From JBBPZK01 sp965219175 (lineage in GTDB: Bacteria; Actinomycetota; Rubrobacteria; Rubrobacterales; Rubrobacteraceae), in NCBI GenBank assembly GCA_965219175.1, contig CBDCNI010000005.1, forward strand, positions 1 to 63,727: a stretch of 63,727 nt of DNA, read 5' to 3'. The position numbers and the translations under genes are program-made. Positions 42,060 through 49,957 of this stretch are shown here, piece by piece. How positions within the stretch are numbered: position 1 is the first letter of the stretch; every line of letters begins with the position of its first letter. The notes under the pieces were generated by a model. That model ran no database searches. It was not told the origin of the DNA and worked only from the letters and a program-made list of their open reading frames with translations.

Positions 42060-42185
42060 CTAGAACCTGGGCGGCTTGGTGCGGATCTTCACCTCGCCGC
42101 GCCGGTTGATGCTAACGCTCCCCAAGGACCTGCCCCGCTTGTCCCGGATGGTCTTACGCACCGGCTTGATGCGAACGTTCTTCAT
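42060..42185 (-). CDS. 41-aa basic protein
   Basis: ATG at 42185 is preceded by GAGGAGGTGAGAGT, a strong ribosome site. The product starts MKNVRIKPVRKTIRDKRGRS and ends RGEVKIRTKPPRF; about one third of residues are Lys or Arg. It is probably a small nucleic-acid-binding protein, with no family recognised. It is co-oriented with the next small gene upstream. Confidence 0.7.
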   Translation of the reverse strand: MKNVRIKPVRKTIRDKRGRSLGSVSINRRGEVKIRTKPPRF

Positions 42186-42258
42186 ACTCTCACCTCCTCT
42201 CAGTGCTACCGAGGAATCGTAGCCCCTGCCCGTCGTGGTGCGACGGTCTCAAGGTCTA

Positions 42259-42384
42259 CTACTTCCTGCTCTCCTTGACCGTGGTCCTGGGCGAGCTCTT
42301 GCCGTGTTTCGCGGTCACGTAGCGTCCAGTGATCGCCGAGCGGTAGCTTCCCTTGTTGCTAGACCCCTTGAGTTTTCCAGCCAT
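42259..42384 (-). CDS. 41-aa conserved-type small protein with GRYVT motif
   Basis: ATG at 42384 has GGAGG six bases upstream. The product reads MAGKLKGSSNKGSYRSAITG then RYVTAKHGKSSPRTTVKES. The pattern SA-x-TGRYVT-x-x-x-x-x-x-PRTTV occurs in very short proteins found across actinobacteria and their phages and plasmids; their function is unknown. With the neighbour at 42060 it forms a two-gene leftward unit facing the divergent HTH gene. Confidence 0.75.
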   Translation of the reverse strand: MAGKLKGSSNKGSYRSAITGRYVTAKHGKSSPRTTVKESRK

Positions 42385-42399
42385 CATTCACCTCCTCTC

Positions 42400-42489
42400 G
42401 TGAGTTGTTCGTCCGTACAACTGGAATGGTAACATGATAGTTACAGACGTGCAACAACTCACAGAAATAACATGTAGAAATAGTCTACA
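42400..42489. promoter_or_regulatory. Divergent control region with nested inverted repeats
   Basis: GTGAGTTGTT (42400-42409) and AACAACTCAC (42453-42462) are perfect inverted arms. Inside lie AGTTGT-8-ACAACT and GTAAC-6-GTTAC. To the right, TGTAGA-5-TCTACA (42473-42489) overlaps a TACAAT that may be the -10 box of the gene at 42520. Such stacked operators suggest tight control of the small-protein unit and the HTH gene. Confidence 0.65.
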
Positions 42490-42519
42490 ATGGAGACACA
42501 GGCTAGAAAGGGAGAGTTC

Positions 42520-42831
42520 ATGGCATCGAGGAGCGTAAAGGACGTCGAAAACTACCTCGCCCCATCGGAGGCGGGTAGCATACTTGGGACCTCTGGCAAC
42601 TGGGTGAAGCAACTGGTGCGCCGAGGAGATCTCGAGGGTGTCGAGACGCATCTGGGCTGGCTCATAGAGCCGGAGAGCGTCGAGCGACTCGCCAACGAGA
42701 GGCTGGCGAATGCCGAGAGGCAGGTCTCCTCCTTGAGGGCCGCGAGTTCGCAGGCGCTCGCGATGAACAGCCCGGCTCGCGGAAGAGCCGCCCACGGGAA
42801 GTCGTTGCGCTCAAGGCCGGAGGGTTCATAG
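42520..42831 (+). CDS. Small HTH protein, excisionase/MerR-like
   Basis: About 103 aa. NYLAPSEAGSILGTSGNWVKQLVRRGDLEGVETHLGWLIEPESVERL is a winged HTH of the HTH_17/excisionase kind. The ATG at 42520 follows GGGAGAG closely. The tail is polar and basic. It is probably the regulator that binds the palindromes just upstream, though a role as an accessory factor for excision is equally open. Confidence 0.7.
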   Translation: MASRSVKDVENYLAPSEAGSILGTSGNWVKQLVRRGDLEGVETHLGWLIEPESVERLANERLANAERQVSSLRAASSQALAMNSPARGRAAHGKSLRSRPEGS

Positions 42832-42959
42832 TCCGGGCCAGAGGGCGGGCTCTTCTGGGCTTCGTGGAGCCCGACAGGATTAGTCCTCCGAACACCGCGT
42901 CTGCTATTGTTCGGTAGAGGGTTCTTTACGGGATCCCGCGTCGGGGAGGAGGTGTTGCG

Positions 42960-43826
42960 GTGACCATCGCTATCGCACTCAAGGTGCATGACGGGCTCGT
43001 GCTTGCTGCGGACAGCGCTTCGACTCTGATGGGACCCGGTGTCGCGGGAGGCTCCTCCGAGGTGATCAACGTGTATAACACCGCGAACAAAGTGTTCAAC
43101 CTCAAGAAGGGTCTCCCTATAGGTGCCGTGACTTGGGGATCCGGCAGCATAGGGCCGGCTTCCATTTCCACTTTGGCGAAGGATCTGCGCGAACGATTCT
43201 CGGGTACAGATGCTGACCACAAGGACTGGGAGCTGAAACCCGACTCTTACTCTGTCCGGAATGTCGCAGGCAGAGTAAGAGAGTTTATGTACGAAGAACG
43301 CTATCTACAAGAGTTCGGGGAAGCTGACTACAAGCCCTCCTTGAGCTTCTTAGTGGGCGGGTATTCGTCGGAAGGGCACCTTGCCGAGGAGTACCATGTT
43401 GACATACAGGAGGGAGGTCTCTGCTCCGAGCCGCAGATCGTCAGTGGGCCGGAGGATGCCGAAGCACAGGTGTTCTTGGAGGGACAACCCGAGGCTCTCT
43501 ATCGCCTCTTGGCGGGTTACGGCACCGCCCTACCGGATGTGCTCCGCGACGGATTGGGTGTGCCTGAATCGCAAATTTCTCCCGCCATGGGCATCATCGA
43601 GCAGTCTCTCGCCACGCCGCTCGTGCAAGCCGCCATGCCTATACAAGATGTTATCGATCTCGCCGAATTTTTAGTGAACCTGTCAATCGGGTACTCAAGA
43701 TTCAGCCCGGGAGCTTCGACTGTGGGAGGACCTGTTGAGATAGCCGCCATCACCAAGCACGAAGATTTCAAATGGGTTCGTCGCAAACACTATTTCAACG
43801 ACAAACTGAATCCGAGGTCAGAATAA
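42960..43826 (+). CDS. Proteasome-like Ntn hydrolase homologue
   Basis: A 288-aa protein starting MTIAIALKVHDGLVLAADSAST. This matches the proteasome beta/HslV N-terminus: Thr2 would be the nucleophile after Met removal, D18 equals the conserved Asp17, and K44 in NTANKVFNL is the likely Lys33 after a ten-residue insert (MGPGVAGGSSE). Later text (SFLVGGYSSEGHLAEEYHVDIQEGG) matches the S2-S3 sheet of the fold. A GGGAGGAGG site precedes the start codon (GTG at 42960). Actinobacteria have such stand-alone Ntn proteins of unknown role. It is followed by a small basic protein gene. Confidence 0.7.
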   Translation: MTIAIALKVHDGLVLAADSASTLMGPGVAGGSSEVINVYNTANKVFNLKKGLPIGAVTWGSGSIGPASISTLAKDLRERFSGTDADHKDWELKPDSYSVRNVAGRVREFMYEERYLQEFGEADYKPSLSFLVGGYSSEGHLAEEYHVDIQEGGLCSEPQIVSGPEDAEAQVFLEGQPEALYRLLAGYGTALPDVLRDGLGVPESQISPAMGIIEQSLATPLVQAAMPIQDVIDLAEFLVNLSIGYSRFSPGASTVGGPVEIAAITKHEDFKWVRRKHYFNDKLNPRSE

Positions 43827-43837
43827 GGAGGTGTCCA

Positions 43838-44026
43838 GTGGCAAAACTCTACAAGGATAGCGAAGCGTCTAGTGCGAGCAACGCCAAGTCGTCTCGCCGG
43901 TCGAGCGTCCTTTCCGTTCCGTTTCAGCCAGTGAAGGGCGGGACAAAGGTTCTCGGTTCCAAGAAGTCCAAAGTACCGTTGGAGAGCGGGAAGCTCAAGC
44001 TGCAGATCAGGACCAAGAAGAAGTAG
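43838..44026 (+). CDS. Small Ser/Lys-rich protein
   Basis: GTG at 43838 with AAGGAGG six bases upstream gives a 62-aa product, MAKLYKDSEASSASNAKSSRR through GKLKLQIRTKKK. It is basic and likely disordered. It begins 11 bases after the Ntn-hydrolase gene, so the two form an operon. It could be a substrate, inhibitor or partner of that protein. Confidence 0.6.
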   Translation: MAKLYKDSEASSASNAKSSRRSSVLSVPFQPVKGGTKVLGSKKSKVPLESGKLKLQIRTKKK

Positions 44027-44129
44027 GCCGCGTCAGGCGGGAATTTCACTTGCTGCCTCGCATAATACGGCTCTAGGGTCACTGGGATTGAGTAAAGTCT
44101 GCTCCGGCGCGGAGTATTATCGGTAGGCG

Positions 44130-44441
44130 CTAGGAGTTCTCGCGGTCTGCGGGGCCGCTTTGGAGCGTTTGCAGCCGCGGGCTACGGATCCACCCAATAG
44201 CGATAAAACGGGGCTTGTGGTCGCCGTCGACCCCGGTGGTGAAGTCCGGGCTGACGGAGGAGGCGAGCCGCTCTGGGCTCTCGAGGATTGCCAGTGCTCC
44301 GTCGTCGTCGGCTGATGCCGATCTTGCCGCAGCGAGGTACTTCTCCGCCCGGCGATCCGCCTCCTCCGTCAGCTGCCGCTTAACGGTCGCCGAGGTCAGT
44401 CTGTACTGGATATCGTCTAGGCTCTTGAAGAGCCTGCGCAC
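44130..44441 (-). CDS. Hypothetical 103-aa protein, second gene of a pair
   Basis: The start overlaps the upstream gene by 25 bases. The N-terminal half is helical (RRLFKSLDDIQYRLTSATVKRQLTEEADRRAEKYLAAARSA); the second half has short strands (KPRFIAIGWIRSP). Family is not recognised. Given its partner, it may be a toxin or a target-binding half of a two-gene module, but no catalytic motif is seen. Confidence 0.45.
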   Translation of the reverse strand: MRRLFKSLDDIQYRLTSATVKRQLTEEADRRAEKYLAAARSASADDDGALAILESPERLASSVSPDFTTGVDGDHKPRFIAIGWIRSPRLQTLQSGPADRENS

Positions 44442-44719
44442 CCTACTCCTCCCTCACCGTGGCGTCTGTCAGCCTGGGGGAAGCTTCTGGCGTAGCGGAG
44501 GTCCTCTTCGAGGTCTTCGGCGGTGTAGTCAGGGTAGTGATAGCCGTGAGAGGTGTACCACTCTATTGCTTCCCAGCGGTCGAGGCCGAGTACGCCTCCG
44601 GCCCACGCCACGCTCACCCGGTCGGATCGGCTAAGTTGTAGGAGTAGCACCTCAAGCGCCTCCCGGTCAGGATCCTCTCCCAGGACCGCCGCCACCTCGT
44701 CTTGTATCTTCAGCTCCAC
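44417..44719 (-). CDS. UPF0175-like small protein, possible antitoxin
   Basis: A 100-aa protein. LEVLLLQLSRSDRVSVAWAGGVLGLDRWEAIEWYTSHGYHYPDYTAEDLEEDLRYAR (read as the helix-turn part followed by DYTAEDLEEDL) is the pattern of UPF0175 proteins, which often pair with PIN-like partners. GAGGTGAGAGG precedes the ATG. The partner gene at 44130 is not an evident PIN protein. Confidence 0.6.
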   Translation of the reverse strand: MELKIQDEVAAVLGEDPDREALEVLLLQLSRSDRVSVAWAGGVLGLDRWEAIEWYTSHGYHYPDYTAEDLEEDLRYARSFPQADRRHGEGGVGCAGSSRA

Positions 44720-44807
44720 GTACCTCTCACCTCCTTCGCCTCGTCTAGTCTACGTGTATTCTATCCGCCTACTCGGCGCGGATCGGGATCAGGCGGCATC
44801 CAGGCCA

Positions 44808-45008
44808 CTACCTCTCATGGGGACCCACTATATTCCGCACCGCCTCGATTTCCTTGCCGACGATGGTGTTCGCCGAGAGTACCACCTGGTAGATGCTCCC
44901 GCCTTCGTCTCCGTCTCCCGTGCCGAGCGTCCTGGCCTTCTCCAGGGCGCTATCCAGCTCCGCTTTCATGGCCTCCAGGGTCTTCAGGTCCTCATGTGAC
45001 TCTCCCAC
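44808..45008 (-). CDS. Hypothetical 66-aa helical protein
   Basis: Product MGESHEDLKTLEAMKAELDS continues with a long acidic helix, a Gly-rich turn (GTGDGDEGG), and a second helix VVLSANTIVGKEIEAVRNIV. The ATG follows AAAGGAGCG. It lies just downstream of the RelE-like gene, co-oriented, with no known family. Confidence 0.5.
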   Translation of the reverse strand: MGESHEDLKTLEAMKAELDSALEKARTLGTGDGDEGGSIYQVVLSANTIVGKEIEAVRNIVGPHER

Positions 45009-45030
45009 GGTCCGCTCCTTTCTTCTTGGC

Positions 45031-45354
45031 TCACCCTAACCTCTTGAGGATGTCGTAGACGCCCTCCCGGGGGCCCACCACCACGACCACCACGACCACC
45101 ACGACCAGCTCGTCGTCGCGGACCTCGTAGATCACCCGGTACTCGCCTCCGACGCCGCCGACGTCTATGCGCCGGTAGATGGCGTGCTTACCGTGCAGCT
45201 GCTTGCTCTTGGGAGGTCGGGGTTCTTCGGCAAGAGCCTCTATGGCGTCCTCCACGCGCTCCCGGGCCTTCGGCTGCGGGATCTTGGAGACTGCCTTCTT
45301 GGCGCTCCTCTTGTAGCTGAGGGCGTAGCGCGGGGCGTCTCCTTCGGGAGACAC
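45031..45354 (-). CDS. RelE/ParE-type toxin with an expanded Val repeat
   Basis: A 107-aa mRNA-interferase-like protein. YALSYKRSAKKAVSKIPQPKARERVEDAIEALAEEPRP and GEYRVIYEVRDDEL are the RelE signature. The last strand normally reads LLVVVVRVGHR; here it is a run of ten Val encoded by three copies of a 9-base unit (45078-45107), then GPREGVYDILKRL, so the basic residues of that strand are partly lost. The GTG start lies seven bases after the antitoxin stop. The first residues MSPEGDAPR are encoded by a palindromic sequence also seen at about 40622. Confidence 0.85.
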   Translation of the reverse strand: MSPEGDAPRYALSYKRSAKKAVSKIPQPKARERVEDAIEALAEEPRPPKSKQLHGKHAIYRRIDVGGVGGEYRVIYEVRDDELVVVVVVVVVVGPREGVYDILKRLG

Positions 45355-45360
45355 GATGCT

Positions 45361-45633
45361 CTAGGCGGTGCGGGAGGTGGTGCGCTCGAACGGGACGATT
45401 TCGTCATCCTCGTCGGCCATCACCCGGTCGGCCGCCTCGACGTCGACACGGTCGCGGTACTCCTCTATGAGCCGCTCCAAGAGCCGGAGCTCGTCCACGC
45501 TTATAAGCGCCGCCATCGGCCTCCCGCGCTTGGCGATGACCGTATGCTCGTGGCCGTAAGCCGCCCGGGCCACCAGATCCGGCAGCGCCTTGCGAGCCTC
45601 GCCGCTATCCATTTGCCTCTCCATGGCCTCCAT
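45361..45633 (-). CDS. Phd/YefM-type antitoxin
   Basis: About 90 aa. ARKALPDLVARAAYGHEHTVIAKRGRPMAALISVDELRLLERLIEE is the Phd/YefM fold: N-terminal DNA-binding part then the start of the toxin-binding tail, here acidic (MADEDDEIVPFE). The ATG at 45633 has GAAGGAGAGG upstream; a longer frame to 45741 lacks a site. It precedes the RelE-like gene by six bases, the normal antitoxin-toxin order. The pair should stabilise the element. Confidence 0.87.
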   Translation of the reverse strand: MEAMERQMDSGEARKALPDLVARAAYGHEHTVIAKRGRPMAALISVDELRLLERLIEEYRDRVDVEAADRVMADEDDEIVPFERTTSRTA

Positions 45634-45900
45634 GCGCCTCTCCTTCTCGCGTAACCGTTGCACAACTTGTACATCTTGAACATAAAATATCACACACCGG
45701 AGCGGCGTACCAGGGTCAAGGCTACTTGGGCCATCCTCCACGAGGCCGCTAGAGGCACGTCGTGCCGCTGTCCGCGCCTCCGGGAGGGTCTCCGGGAGTA
45801 CGGGGCCTCGCCGGAACTCTTAGGGCCGTGCGCGACGCGAATGTCGGCGGCCCCGTGCGCCTTACGTCCCGGATGCTGGTGTCGCTGAGACCCGAACCCT

Positions 45901-47010
45901 TTAGCGCGTCACGTACTCTCGAAGATCGCCGCAGACGGAGACGGAACTCTCGAAGTGACAGAGGTTCTTGACCCGGCGGACGATGCTCGTATCGGGGTTA
46001 ATAACGACCAGCTCGTCGGGAGGGCCGTTCACGAAGGACTCCAGGAAGAGCCTGCGCGTGGCGAAGTCGCTCGGTGGGAAAGAGTAGCCGCCGACGATGA
46101 GGCGCTCGCATTCGCGCATCTCCTCCTTGGCCCGCCGCCAGACGTGCGCGAAGGGCTCTTGGTCCACGTCCTTATTAAGCACCGGCGTGATGATGAGCTG
46201 CTCGAGCAGGGTCCCATCCGGCCCGAGGAAGGTGTTGCCGGGGTGCGGCGTAGTCACGGGTCCGTCCACAGGACGTACCACGGTTTGCTTCAGTTTCTCG
46301 TGGCGCACAACGGGTACGCTGGGAAACTTTGCGGGGTTGTTTGCGGGTTTGCCGCCGCCCGCTATGCGGAACCAGTTCAGCGACCCGTGCAGCTTGAGGA
46401 ATGGTGCGCGGTTTGCCTGAGCCAGGAACTTGGTTGAGCGAAACTCGGCGAAGGGCTTTCCTTGCCGAGGCTCGAACAGGCCAAAGGGCGTGGAGTAGGC
46501 CGGTATTGGGTCCCACAGCTGGCCGGACTCTTGCATCATGGCCTGCTCGAGAAGGGTGTCGTAGTTGAAGGTCACCACAGCCGCTCCCTCGTCCAGCACC
46601 CGCCGGGCGAGAGGTCTCAGCCCCTCTTCCCCGGGCGGCCGATTGGACGAGATCTCGTCCAGCAGCCCCGCGAGCAGGGCGGTCAGCTGTCCCTTGATTC
46701 TCCAAAGGCCGTCGTAGTCAGCGATGTGCTGCCGTCGGCTCGCGTCCCGCTCGTGGTACTCCAGCAGCGTGAAGCATTCCTCGAGGTCGAAGTCCACCGT
46801 CGAGAGGTTGCCGAAGTCTAGCTTCCACCAAGTCTTCACGTAGTCGTATAACTGGGAATTCTCGTCCTTGAGCCGGTCGAGCTCGCTATCCGAGAGGTCA
46901 GCGTGCAGCTGCCGGAAGAAATTTAAGGCCAGGGGCGGCCGGATGCCGCGCGTCGCATGACGCACGACCATATTGATTCCGGCACCGAGGATGTAAACCG
47001 TCTTCGCCAT
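45901..47010 (-). CDS. Stand-alone SIR2-like domain protein
   Basis: A 369-aa protein of the SIR2_2 group. TVYILGAGIN (residues 4-13) is the NAD-binding loop, VVTFNYDTLLEQA (145-157) carries the conserved Asn-x-Asp, and LKLHGSLNWF has the likely catalytic His208. RLIVGGYSFPPSD closes the Rossmann fold. Such domains act in anti-phage systems by destroying NAD when activated, usually fused to or paired with a sensor. Here no partner domain or gene is evident, though the first 140 residues contain an unassigned helical insert. It is likely a defence gene of the element. Confidence 0.8.
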   Translation of the reverse strand: MAKTVYILGAGINMVVRHATRGIRPPLALNFFRQLHADLSDSELDRLKDENSQLYDYVKTWWKLDFGNLSTVDFDLEECFTLLEYHERDASRRQHIADYDGLWRIKGQLTALLAGLLDEISSNRPPGEEGLRPLARRVLDEGAAVVTFNYDTLLEQAMMQESGQLWDPIPAYSTPFGLFEPRQGKPFAEFRSTKFLAQANRAPFLKLHGSLNWFRIAGGGKPANNPAKFPSVPVVRHEKLKQTVVRPVDGPVTTPHPGNTFLGPDGTLLEQLIITPVLNKDVDQEPFAHVWRRAKEEMRECERLIVGGYSFPPSDFATRRLFLESFVNGPPDELVVINPDTSIVRRVKNLCHFESSVSVCGDLREYVTR

Positions 47011-47264
47011 AACCTCATCCTAGCCTATCCCCAGGAGTGTCTGCTCTCGAGCCCTCCGCCGTGTCGTCCCTGGGTACTGCTGGCGTCCGAAGCCTCCGGG
47101 AGGCTGATACAGCATCGTATAGCGCTCTAAGGAGGCCGCTTCAGGCTTGGATGGTCCGGAATTCGCAAGTTTCTCGAAAAAATCTCCGGCGCGTGGCTAG
47201 AAACCTTCGGGGATGGCCCCTTTAGAAAGTGACAGTAGAATTATTCAGTGGAGGTACAGCACAG

Positions 47265-48854
47265 ATGAAACGCGATTTTAGCGGCATAAGCGGATTAGCG
47301 GGTCTCGGTCTCTCCCGGTCCATGCTCAGGACCATCGGCTCCGCGCAGAGCGCCCTGTGCGCTCTGGATAGGGTCGGCGGTATTGGCGCGGCGGCGCGCG
47401 CCGCTGGAACCCCGAAGGCGGGAGCGGGTCTCCCAAAGCTCGTCGCCGATGTCCGTATGGAGGGCATCGCCGGTATGGGTGCTGGAAGCGCGTGGTCCAC
47501 GATCTCCGCCGTTAGGAAGACGAACTCCAGCGTCGCGCTCGGCAAGTCGGGTGTAAGTCTACCGGGCAGCCTCGTAAGGGATGCTGCGGGGACCGGCTTG
47601 AAGGGCATCGCGGGGGACCGCCTCAAGGACGCCGCGGGGATCGGTAAGTTCCCTCTTCCATCCGTGGTTCAAGCTCCTGAGCTCGGGAAGGCATCCCGCG
47701 CATATCCGGCGCTCGATGCCCTGCTCGGCCAGGCGAAGGGAGCCTACCCGCAGTACTCCGCAGGCAAGGTATCAGACCTCGCGTGCGCGATTCCAAAGTC
47801 GGCGGCCCTGGGCATCCCGCGGACGACGCTCGGGGCCGGCTACGATTTGTCGGCGGCGCGGAGCGCAGCTTCGTTTCTTGGCTCCGGGACGCAGGCCGGC
47901 GATCTCTTCGCCTCCGCCTGGAAGTCCGGCGGCTGGAGCGGCCTTCTCTCGGGCTTGCCGAAAGATGTCTTGTCCGGGGCCTCCGTCCGGTCGCCGGGGC
48001 TGCTCGGAGCGGACGCGGCGGGTGCGTGGCGGGATGTCATTACCCTCTCCAAGACCAGTTGGCTGTTCGGACCGCTGCGGGAGCTCGGCTTCTTCGGCGT
48101 TTCGGGCGCGGGCTTCCCGCGAGGAGCCTTTCCCGCCCTGAGAGCCTTCGACGCCGTCCGACGGGCCTCTGGCCTGCTCGATGCCATCGGCCGCATCGAC
48201 TTAGAGGCGCTCCGGAAAGCAGCGCTTATTCGAGAGGCGCGGCGACCGCGCACGAAGACCGGCTTCGCCGCCCTCGAGGCCTACGATGGGTTCTGCATGA
48301 ACCATCCTTGGGTCGCGGACGAGTTCCTCCTCGACTACCTGTGCATCGAGCCGGACGAGGACACACGCGAGGCTTTGTGGCTGGTGCTGAGGTGGACGTT
48401 TGAACGGACTATACCGAGGCCCGTGAAGTGGCTTATGATAGATGACGAGGGTGCTATCAAGTACCTCCGCACCGCGATCTACAGGAATGCGAAGCGCGTC
48501 CGACGCGACAAGGAGAGGCCTGACCGGGTCTGGTGGACAAGGCGGGATCCCGACATGAAGAAAAGAGTTGAGCTTCCTCCGCCTACCCGGCAGCCCGACA
48601 ACATTCTTGAGCTCATGATGGAGCGGTCGGGTGACCCGGCGGACATTGTGGTACCCGTGCCGGATGACCGGGGCCTGGTTCTCGAGAGGCTGTACGTCGA
48701 GGGAACGGAGCAGGACAAGATGGTGGTCGGCATGATCATAGCCGGATTCGACCTCGCGGCCATCGCGCACGCTATCGGCTGGTCCGAGGTGCAAAGATTC
48801 CAGCGCAAGGCCCAGCGGTGGAAGGCGAAGCTTGATTTTTCGTCCGGTGGCTAG
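47265..48854 (+). CDS. Gly/Ala/Ser-rich protein with sigma-region-4-like C-terminus
   Basis: About 529 aa. Residues 1-310 are low complexity, rich in Gly, Ala, Ser and Leu with loosely repeated pieces (GLAGLGLSRSML, GIAGMGAG, GIAGDRLKDAAGIG, FLGSGTQAGD). The C-terminal 220 residues are ordered: EEFLLDYLCIEPDEDTREALW-like helices, then LVLERLYVEGTEQDKMVVGMIIAGFDLAAIAHAIGWSEVQRFQRKAQRWKAKL (cited as the HTH part), similar in layout to sigma-70 region 4. ATG at 47265 follows GTGGAGG; GTG at 47229 is an alternative. I know no family for this architecture. The gene is single with no strong link to its neighbours. Confidence 0.7.
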   Translation: MKRDFSGISGLAGLGLSRSMLRTIGSAQSALCALDRVGGIGAAARAAGTPKAGAGLPKLVADVRMEGIAGMGAGSAWSTISAVRKTNSSVALGKSGVSLPGSLVRDAAGTGLKGIAGDRLKDAAGIGKFPLPSVVQAPELGKASRAYPALDALLGQAKGAYPQYSAGKVSDLACAIPKSAALGIPRTTLGAGYDLSAARSAASFLGSGTQAGDLFASAWKSGGWSGLLSGLPKDVLSGASVRSPGLLGADAAGAWRDVITLSKTSWLFGPLRELGFFGVSGAGFPRGAFPALRAFDAVRRASGLLDAIGRIDLEALRKAALIREARRPRTKTGFAALEAYDGFCMNHPWVADEFLLDYLCIEPDEDTREALWLVLRWTFERTIPRPVKWLMIDDEGAIKYLRTAIYRNAKRVRRDKERPDRVWWTRRDPDMKKRVELPPPTRQPDNILELMMERSGDPADIVVPVPDDRGLVLERLYVEGTEQDKMVVGMIIAGFDLAAIAHAIGWSEVQRFQRKAQRWKAKLDFSSGG

Positions 48855-48886
48855 AAAGTCCTCCAATGCGTCCCTCTTGAGGGCGT

Positions 48887-49003
48887 ATGGATACCAAAGT
48901 CGCGATAATGATGATGGTGCTGGTGGGTCTTCAGATAGTCAGGGAGATCCTCGGACTCTACAAGGACGCTCAGGACACCGAGGATGACGACGTCGAGAAG
49001 TAG
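48887..49003 (+). CDS. 38-aa single-span membrane peptide
   Basis: ATG at 48887 after TTGAGGG gives MDTKVAIMMMVLVGLQIVRE then a short acidic tail QDTEDDDVEK. One hydrophobic helix (IMMMVLVGLQIV) suggests a membrane peptide, as in phage or type I toxin-like small proteins. It lies 32 bases after the Gly/Ala-rich protein gene and may be co-transcribed. Confidence 0.5.
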   Translation: MDTKVAIMMMVLVGLQIVREILGLYKDAQDTEDDDVEK

Positions 49004-49144
49004 CCTCAGCCATCCTCCCTGCTCTCTGGAGACGTTTAGCGGCCCGCGTTGCGCCTCGCCGCTGTCACTCGGCAATACCGCCTTGGTCCCGGTAATACTC
49101 GGGCTCTGTCTTCTTGAATCAGCAACTAGGGAAAGGCCGATGCT

Positions 49145-49957
49145 GTGATCTCGGAAATCCCGGAGGGTGCGCAGCTCAAACTAGATAGGGCTTGGCGGCA
49201 TATTGAAGGGTTGGCGGCCGCCATCAATGCCTACCACGAAAAGGACCCTTACGTGTCGCGTTTGGAGCGCGGCGGCGAAGAACGTGAGTACGTACTACGA
49301 AGCTACTTCGCTCACGAGCCTCCTGCGGAACTGCCCGCGATAATCGGTGATTGCCTGCAGAACATGCGGATGAGCCTCGAGCATGTCGTCTGGGCTTTGG
49401 CGAGACAGGAGTTGGGACGGGAGCCGGGCCACACAGCCTTCCCGATCTGTACGGCGCGTGAAGTATTCGAGAGACGCAGAAAAAGGGACATAAAGCATCT
49501 TCCTGGAAGAGCCCAACTCGTCATAGGTTCGCTGCAGCCCTACATAACGCACGGCTACGACCCAGAAAGCGCCCCGCTCGCGCAACTCAACGAGTACGCG
49601 AATATAGACCGGCACAGACAGCTCAGTGTCATCTACAGCGACTCAGACACTATAGAGGAGGCGAGCGTCGGACGGCGATTGGAAGATGGTACGTTCGTTC
49701 CCTTCGAGCGCGACGACGATATAGTTACGGACTTAAACCTCGTGGCTGGCGCGCTCGTTCACGGCGGCGAACTGATGAGCTTCAAGCTGAGGCGAGAAGT
49801 ACCCGATCTCGACGTCGAATATAGAGCTCCCTTGTCCATAGACTTCGGTAAGCGGTATGTGTCACTAGGTCCGGCGACGGAGGCGCTAGAGCAGATGCAC
49901 GAGTACATCCGCATCATGGTGCTTCCGAATCTGGCGCCGTACTTCAAGACCGCTTGA
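49145..49957 (+). CDS. Hypothetical 270-aa protein
   Basis: A soluble alpha-helical protein starting at GTG 49145. The helical stretch ELPAIIGDCLQNMRMSLEHVVWALARQ is a pattern often seen in uncharacterised actinobacterial and phage proteins. A beta-rich second half (VGRRLEDGTFVPFERDDDIVTDLNLVAGALVHGG) follows. No catalytic motif or membrane segment is seen. I cannot assign a role. Confidence 0.65.
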   Translation: MISEIPEGAQLKLDRAWRHIEGLAAAINAYHEKDPYVSRLERGGEEREYVLRSYFAHEPPAELPAIIGDCLQNMRMSLEHVVWALARQELGREPGHTAFPICTAREVFERRRKRDIKHLPGRAQLVIGSLQPYITHGYDPESAPLAQLNEYANIDRHRQLSVIYSDSDTIEEASVGRRLEDGTFVPFERDDDIVTDLNLVAGALVHGGELMSFKLRREVPDLDVEYRAPLSIDFGKRYVSLGPATEALEQMHEYIRIMVLPNLAPYFKTA

